DNA of 64,000 nt, from positions 1 to 64,000 of the forward strand of contig JAAAJB010000064.1 of the NCBI GenBank assembly GCA_016098155.1, written 5' to 3'. This document shows, piece after piece, positions 57,425-64,000 of the stretch. Numbering within the stretch: position 1 is the stretch's first letter; every line of letters starts with the position of its first letter. This DNA comes from Actinomortierella ambigua. Its lineage: Eukaryota; Mortierellomycota; Mortierellomycetes; Mortierellales; Mortierellaceae. The notes beneath the pieces were generated by a model. The model was not told the DNA's origin and made no database searches. It saw nothing but the letters and a program-made list of their open reading frames with translations. The position numbers were made by a program, and so were the translations under genes.

Positions 57425-59971
57425 ATGGGCGAGGTAAGAACGAAGCCGGTTTGGGGGTTTTTTCCCCTGGCGCACGAACCTGCGTTTTGGCTGATCAAGG
57501 AGTGTGACAATCATTTGTTATCCTGGGTGTAATCTACCACATCATTAACCACCGCACTCCCCCCCTCCCGTTTTTTCTCCATCATTCTACCCTGTTTTCT
57601 TTATTGTTTTTCTCATGTTCACTCCCGCCTCCCCCTTCCTTCCTCCCTTTTCATTCCCCTCCCCATTTCCTCCTTCACCGGGCATTTTCTTTTTCGTTTC
57701 CTTCTCCATGAACAAAATAATAGTTTGAAAACCTCCGCAAGGTCGGCACGCAGCTCAGCCGCGAAGTCGAGTCGGAGCTGCTGAAGAAGAAGCGCCAGAT
57801 GGAGATGGAGGACGCGCAACGGAAGCGGCAGGAAGAGCAGGATCGTCGACGACGAGAAGCCGAGACTCAAAAGTTGTTGCGTCGAGAACTCGAACGAAAA
57901 AAGGCCGAGGAAGAAGAACGTCGGAGGGAGATCCAGGCCCAGCTCAAGGAACGTGCCAGGGAGAAGCAATTACAGCTACAGCAACAACAGCAACAGCAAC
58001 AACTCGCGCGTGAAAGGGATCGAGATCGGGATCGGGGGGATCGAGGAGATCGGGATCGAGACCGGGAACGGGATCGTGATCGGGAGCGGGATCGGGAACG
58101 AGGAGGAAGCCAACCGACGCGACGCCCACCTTCTTCTCAAAATGGCTCCTCTTCGTCTTCCAGGAACAATACCCTTTTCGTGGATCCACCAAAGGTAAAA
58201 AAAAAAAAAAAAAAAGGATCCGCATTCGTCAATTTTTCAACCCTGCCATCCAAACCCAACGGCTCTCTACGCCCCTCCCCCCTTTTTTCAATCGTAAAAC
58301 ATGCCCAACCTGCATGTTGGATATTTCGTGACCACACCTAACGCTTTTCATATCTATTGGTTCGCCGCATTTCAATCTTCTTTTCTTTCTTCCTTTAGCC
58401 AAAGAAACAAGAATTCTCGTTCGACTATATTGCCAAGATGGCCCAGCAACGGCAGCAGTCTGGATCAGGGTCGTCACGCGATAGCACAGGATCGAGAAAT
58501 GGAAGTGGCGGCGGGAGCAGCAGCGGTGGCCCTCGATCGGCCGAGCAGGCAAGACTGGCCGCGATCGAACGAGCCAAAGTCAGCCGTGGCATTAGCCCTC
58601 CGCGAGATATTGCACCAAAATCGATGCCCAGGGTCCATAAAAATGGTAGGTGTAGTTCTAACAACAGATGGAGAGGAGAGGGAGAAAAAAGAGTGGGGAG
58701 AGGCGGGAGAAGAGGAGGAAGAGAAAGAAAGAAAGGAGTGTTTATGTGCAGCCATCTTTTGTTTTGAAAGAAAACATCTACTGATCAATTTTGCGTCTCA
58801 AATTTTCTTTCATTTATTCATTCATTTTTTTCCTCTTTTAGATCCCGTGGCAGTGAAACGACGCGCCAACTCTGGAGGCGGCAGCCTCCCCTTATCAGCC
58901 AACATCCGTGGCGGTGGTTCGTCCGTGAACCCGATCCGCAAGGCCGGCGTCCAGTCGCTCAAGGATGGACCGATTGCGCTCAACACCAAGAAGCGCGACC
59001 TGCGGACGATCGAGGAGATCACGGCCGATATCCGAAGTCACAAGGAAAAGGAAAAGGACTCTCGACTCGAGGAGCGCCAGCAACGGATCCGAGAGATTGA
59101 GGCCGAGCGTGAGCGTCTGCGCCTGAACCGCGAACGCGCCATCAAGTCGGCCCAGTTGACAAAGGCGCTCATGACTGGGTCGGATGCCCAGGAGACAGAG
59201 CGGTTGAAGAAGCAGGCGATGGACGAGAATAATGGTGTTAGTGGAAATGGTGGTGGTGGTGGTGGAAGGCGGAGGAAGGGTAGTCGAAGCACAAGTCGAA
59301 GCAGAAGCTCCAGTCCACGGAGTCGATCTAGCAAGCGAAGGTCGCAGAGTCGGAGCTCGAGTCCGGCATCATCATCAGCGGCAGCAGCAGGAGCATATTC
59401 ATCCTTGGCACCACCCCCACAACGACGAGACAGGAGCCGAAGCCCGGCGAAGCGGCGGAGGAGTATCAGTCCTCCAACGCGACGGAATAAAGAGCTGGAT
59501 CGACGTGGAGACCGTGAGCGGGAACGATATCGGGATCGGGATGACGAGCGGACGGCGCGGGATCGGAAGGTGTCGTCATCCAAGAGGTATTCTTCGTCGC
59601 CATCGCCACCACCCTCATCACGGCGTCGTCGCTCGGAATCGCCGCCTCGACGGAGTGCAGGAGGAGGAGGAGGAGGTGGTGGTGGTGGTGGTGGTGGAGG
59701 TCGAGGACCACGTTTCCCAGACGAGGAGCTGGATGTGAGATCTGTGATTGGATCGATTTTCGGCACAAAGTATCTACAGCGCACGGAGCGGGAAGACTTT
59801 TCGGACGATGACATGGAGGCTGGCGCAGGCGATGTCTTCCGCGAGGAGAAGCGGAGTGCGCGCATTGCTCGAGAGGAGGACGAGCGTGAGGCGCGTTTGG
59901 AGGCCGAGGCGGCGGAACGGTCGCGCAAACGCCGTTTGGAACGCGAGAAGAGTTCGCGTTCTAGAAGATAG
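57425..59971 (+). CDS. SPT2: SPT2 chromatin protein (histone H3-H4 chaperone)
   Basis: Exons 57425-57433, 57724-58194, 58399-58645 and 58842-59971 give 618 residues. The first exon codes only Met-Gly-Glu. Spt2 binds H3-H4 and acts during transcription elongation to preserve nucleosomes. The long N-terminal region is a charged coiled coil (KKRQMEMEDAQRKRQEEQDR onward), with a Gln run and an Asp-Arg dipeptide run. In the middle is 'KKQEFSFDYIAKMAQQ', and the C-terminus holds the conserved SPT2 domain: 'DVRSVIGSIFGTKY', 'SDDDMEAGAGDVFREEKRSA', then 'IAREEDEREARLE' and a basic end. An RS-rich and poly-Gly stretch (about 400-520) precedes it. The poly-A run directly after the exon 2 donor is intronic. 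The gene converges on the ceramide synthase gene. Confidence 0.87.
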
Positions 59972-60425
59972 AGAAACAGGATCGGGCCTTTGAAGAAAAA
60001 AAAAAAAAAGAAATAGGAGAGTGGAAAGGGCATGTAGAAACCTTCCCCCGACCCCATCTATCTGCCTCTTTAGGACACTTTCCCCTATCCCTTCATTCTG
60101 CCCCACTTGCAAAGAGCAAGTGCACTTTCTTTTATTGCATCTGAGCAATAGACAAAAAAGAAATATATACACCCACATGCTCACAATGAAAACAAAGGCC
60201 ACAAAAAAATCATAGTACGCGTTTTTTTTTACAAGTACACTGCCACTGGCGGCAACAAGATTACGAAACTGGGCTATTGGACCACAACACGGGGAAGGTG
60301 GGGAAAGGAATGGAGAAGGGGACCATGAAGGTGTTTCAATTGTTACAATAAAAAGATAAGCACGTAAATAAAAAAGATGTCGAGAAAGGCTTGTGAGAGA
60401 GAGAGAGAGAGACAGAGAGAGAGAG
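59972..60425. other. Convergent intergenic region, SPT2 to ceramide synthase
   Basis: Contains 3' UTRs, several A-runs and a GA repeat at about 60398-60425 touching the ceramide synthase stop. No gene. Confidence 0.55.
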
Positions 60426-63400
60426 TTACTGAGCTTTGACACTGTCGATGGCACTGCTGACGGGTAGAGAGTCCAGGACCTGGCTCAACCTCTTTTCAAT
60501 CAAGTCCTTACTAGACCTCCGTCCTTCCTCCTGAACCTCCTTCTGACGCTGGCTGGTGGTGGTGGTGGCGGTGGCGACGATAGTGGTAGCATTCTTCTCC
60601 TTTTGATCCATGGTCATCGACAAAGCCTTCTTCTCGTCGAAATCATCCTCGTCCTCAGCAGCGAGATCGTCCTCGGCCTCGTTCTCGCTACGGTCATCCT
60701 CGGCATTGTGTCCCTTGAGGATGCGAATGACAATCTTCATGATCATGGCGAGCCAATAGACCATCAGGATCTGCAGCAAGCTCAGACCAAGCACCGGCAG
60801 CCAGGCGGTCTCGCGACAGTACCATTTCCCTTGCCAAATGTCAAACTCAAAGGGGATGGTCTCGTATGCGAGTGTGACAAACGACCAGAGAATATAACCA
60901 TAGAGGTAATGGCGTGTATACATCCACGAGACCATAAACACGCCAAAGCAAACATCGCAGACCCGATCGGGCACCTTGAGATACTTCATCGATTTCGAAA
61001 ACGCGAGGATGATGTCCGACAGATCCATCGTCACAAAGACCGCGTTGCCAGCCAACCAAAAGTTGGAGATGATCGAACCAGAGATGAGCAGCAGTGTCAC
61101 CGTGTGGTGCGCAAACAACGCCCAGAAATCCTTGCGCGGCGCCTCGACATGCAGGACAAAGATCTGTTGCAGCCAGAACGCAAACTGGACATAGTAGTAC
61201 CAGACTGTGCGGTGTGGAAGTTCCGTCACCGGGTACGTGTCGAAAAATTTCTCTGGCTTGAACCAGAACCACCAGTTGTTCCAGACCTCTGAGTTGTACA
61301 GCACATACTAACAAGAGAGAGAGAGAGAGAGAGAGAGAAAAATGAAAGAATGAGGCGAGGTACTCTTGACATTTCAACCCCACAGAAAAAAAAAAGGTAC
61401 CACAATAAACAGGTCCAAACGCAAAAGAGAGTTTTGGAGTTGTGATACTGGATTGTGGGAGGGAGGGGGGATACCCGTAAAAAAATTGGTCCGTCCAAGC
61501 TCACTCTGTCACTTTGGTTTGACTGCATCTCCATGTTTGCTGGTCAGTTTGCTTGAGGTGAAGGAAAGAACTACAAAGGGGAGAGAGGAGGGGAGGGAGG
61601 GAGGGAGGGAGGGAAGAGGAGAAGGTGGTGGTGGTGGTGGGGCGCATATGGCCCTTTTTCTTTTTGCCGGGTATTTTTGTTCCTGAACACGTCCGCGCAC
61701 CCCTTCTATCCTGGCCAGCATCTCTTCCAACAAAGGGAGAGAGAAAGAGAGAAAGGGGCGTCGAGGAGTTGGAGAAGCATGGTGTAGTTTGCACAGATGA
61801 GGTGTGAACGTGTTTGTGTTCCGGTCGGCCCTTTTGGACGTGATTGCCTACCTCCCCCCAACCCCGCAGGGGGAGGGGGGGGGTGAGGTGCAAGTTTGAA
61901 CACCAAAAAAGCCGAATCCGGATAGGCGGGAAAACAGCCAAACAGCGTTAAGAACGCCGTGGTCGGTCATTGTGGTTGCCCTTTACTTTGAGTCTCGCCA
62001 GTGTGTTACTTGACTCCAATAGATCACAATGTGTCACAGAAGGGGGTGAGGTAGGGGGAGAGAAGCGGGCAGAGAGGGAGGTGAAGACGTGTTCGTTGTG
62101 CATGTCCAACTTGTGTCCAGCCAGTCCATTCTGTCTAGAGTTTTTGGGTTTTCCCAGCCCGGAGAGGAAGAATCCGAGCTCAGCCTGTGGAGTCTGGAGT
62201 GTCTGTCAACTTTTTTTCCCCGTATGCCTTTGTCCAACACTCACACATGGAAGAAATCAGGCCATATTCCTCTCCCTCTGTAATGAAAAAATTAAAGATG
62301 AGCTGGTATCGATTGTTGTGGGTGGGTGAATGTGTTTTGTGTGGTGTGCTGTGTTCAATCCTTCATTCCCAAGTTCCTTCCATAGTCCCTTCGATTGTGA
62401 GAATAAATGAGTGCGATAATCAAGAGTTTTTTGAAAGAGGGAAAAGAAAAAATGAAAAAAAGAGCCACTCTTACCATGCCGAGACTCCAGCTTGCAGTGT
62501 AGTAGATACAGACCCATCCTTCTTCCTGGAAGCGTGTGAGTTGGTGTTTGTTGTGGACACGACGCCAGACAGCAATTGGCTTGAGCAAGAAACGCATGGT
62601 CGAGGCACGCAGCATGGTAAAGATGGCAATCCAGAACGAGATGAAGTACAAATCCGACCAGCCTTTGTGATACAATCCTGTCAACTCGTCACGATGCTGT
62701 AAGAACAAAAACTTTGCTGCCCATGGCAGTTCCAGCAAGTAGTGGCTTGTCAGCACAACGGCAATCCATGTCAGAGGTACGTCTAACACGGAGCAGTAGA
62801 AAGACAGAAAGAGAGAGCGAGCGAGAGAGAGAGAGAGATAGAGGGAGACAGTGTGTGTGCGTGTAAATGAGTTGTGGTTGTTAGAGTCAAGACAAGCGTA
62901 TAGAGAAAGACTGGTAAAAGGCGTGGACCCAGGTCAATATAAAACCACAAGCTCCGTCGTCCTTGCTCCATCCTCTCCATGTCGCTTCTTCTCCTTTGGG
63001 TTCTCCCTTCCTGATCTTCGTTCCCGGTTGATTCTCCTCTCCGATAGAGTGAAATATGAAAATGAAAGGCACAGAGAATCTTTCTTTGTCAGCGTGGGTA
63101 TGTCGGTTTGTTCCGTCAAATCGGTGTTGTGGCGGTGGTCTTCTCACAGGTACTTGATTACGATCTGAAGGGGGTCTTTGTGCGGTGTTTCGAACTGTGT
63201 TTTTCTCTTGATGTCAGCGATCTCCAGCAGGGGAGAGGAGAGAAGGGGGGGGGGGCGGGCGTCTGGGCTTTTTCCTTCGCTTTTTTTTTCCAGAGACGAT
63301 CTTCAGTCAGCAGCAGCAGCAGCGGCAGGGCTCTACAGCGTGGCTGTGAGGTGCGGGAGGAAGGAGAATTGCTGTCTCTTTTCTCTCTTGCATTGAGCGA

Positions 63401-64000
63401 GGCGGTGCTTCCTGTTCTGTAAGGGTAGCGCCATATGCAGGCGCATCAGCCAGGAGGGCTTTTTCCTATCCAGTGTTGTTGTCCTGAGCTCTTCTTCCTT
63501 GTGCAAAAGGCCATCCAGTGGCCTCCTGTTTCCGAGCCTTTCTCTCCCTCTTCTCTCTTATTGATAGTATGGACATACCGATCTGATGCTCCACCATGAA
63601 GGACAGGGCGCTCTTCCTGCCATCGTCCAAGTAGACTGACTTGTGTTTGCTGTTGCGACGTTTGCTCTGGCCTACAGCTTGCCGTGATTTTGTTGTTGAG
63701 AAGGGCCGCCCTGACTTTTTGGTGGCTGTCTGGTTGGTGGGGATCATGGTACGGTTGGGGTAGTGTGAGCGAGCTGCTGGTGATTGACGGGCGATGGTTG
63801 GGGTGTCGTTCGGAGAGGAAGGAGAGCCGCCAAGGGTATATCCATGCAACGTCGTCGACTGCAAGGGTGAACACAGACGATCCTGCTGAGGCTGGTGCTC
63901 TGAGTGTTGTTGGCTGGGCGGCAGTGAGGAGTGAGTTGGAGGAGACGACAACAGTGACGACGACGACGACGACACTGATGACGATGATGGTGGAGAGTAC
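60426..64000 (-). CDS. Ceramide synthase (Lag1/TLC family), 5' end off the right edge
   Basis: Minus-strand exons: 64000-63579 (partial), 62782-62475, 61307-60426; at least 537 residues visible, phases 1 and 0 agree. Ceramide synthases acylate sphingoid bases in the endoplasmic reticulum membrane. The visible N-terminus is a Ser/Pro/Gln-rich cytosolic region. Exon 2 starts the membrane part ('DVPLTWIAVVLTSHYLLELP'), exon 3 continues 'YVLYNSEVWNNWW' and contains the Lag1 motif: HH in WALFAHHTVTLLLISG, 'SNFWLAGNAVFVTMDLSDI' and 'FSKSMKYLKV'. The C-terminus is acidic (EAEDDLAAEDEDDFDEKKAL), like the CK2-phosphorylated tails of yeast Lag1/Lac1. The introns are long, 796 and 1167 nt. No start codon occurs before the window edge, so the beginning is missing. 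Confidence 0.9.
61589..61617 (+). repeat. GGGA repeat with G-quadruplex potential
   Basis: Six or so consecutive GGGAG units lie on the plus strand inside the long intron of the ceramide synthase gene, followed by a GGT repeat at 61626-61642. The pattern satisfies four G3 runs with short loops. Confidence 0.7.

Noticed and set aside
60603..61292. 229-codon plus-strand frame
   Set aside because: Antisense of the ceramide synthase Lag1 domain.

Overview
The window looks like nuclear DNA of a filamentous early-diverging fungus, most likely Mortierellomycota. The genes have GT-AG introns with GTATGT/GTAAGT-type donors. Coding regions are rich in Gln/His/Ser/Gly low complexity, and the set of ordinary fungal genes (TIM8, TAF11, SPT2, Lag1-type ceramide synthase, LRRC40) sits beside expanded protein kinase-Sel1 genes and a Crinkler-like relic, a combination I associate with Mortierella-like fungi. 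The lineage is an inference from gene content. I saw no rRNA, tRNA or CRISPR. One assembly gap of 10 N lies at 14377-14386.

Layout. Left flank (1-8030, minus strand): the 5' end of one kinase-Sel1 gene running off the left edge, a broken Crinkler-like gene, and a complete kinase-Sel1 gene. Central island (8570-37840): DEAH/RHA-type RNA helicase (intronless, minus), TIM8 (plus), two adjacent F-box genes (plus), an Ecl1-like zinc-binding gene (plus), a membrane-anchored GH20 hexosaminidase (plus, 7 exons), an alpha/beta hydrolase with very large disordered insertions (plus, 4 exons), LRRC40 (plus, 4 exons) and TAF11 (minus, 3 exons). Right flank (38606-51200, plus strand): three further complete kinase-Sel1 genes in tandem. 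Right end: a kinase relic (minus), a small secreted protein (minus), a relic resembling TnpB/Fanzor-type transposon nucleases (plus), SPT2 (plus, 4 exons) and a Lag1-type ceramide synthase (minus, 5' end off the right edge).

The central observation is the kinase-Sel1 family. All five copies start with a separate 33-nt exon, a phase-0 intron of 85-110 nt, and a second exon that starts Ala-Pro. They share a promoter block (consensus CATGTGACGTTGACCAAAAC) about 70-130 bp before the ATG. The complete copies share a 3' flank, and several copies are preceded by remnants of the same Crinkler-like tail. The N-terminal kinase is nearly constant, whereas the Sel1-repeat region of roughly 20-26 repeats varies between copies and includes a fresh 108-bp repeat duplication. 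I infer a birth-and-death family of modular sensor-kinases; its function is not known from the sequence.

Splice structures were deduced by hand from reading-frame continuity, phase agreement and GT-AG ends. Each multi-exon model given here adds up to a multiple of three.
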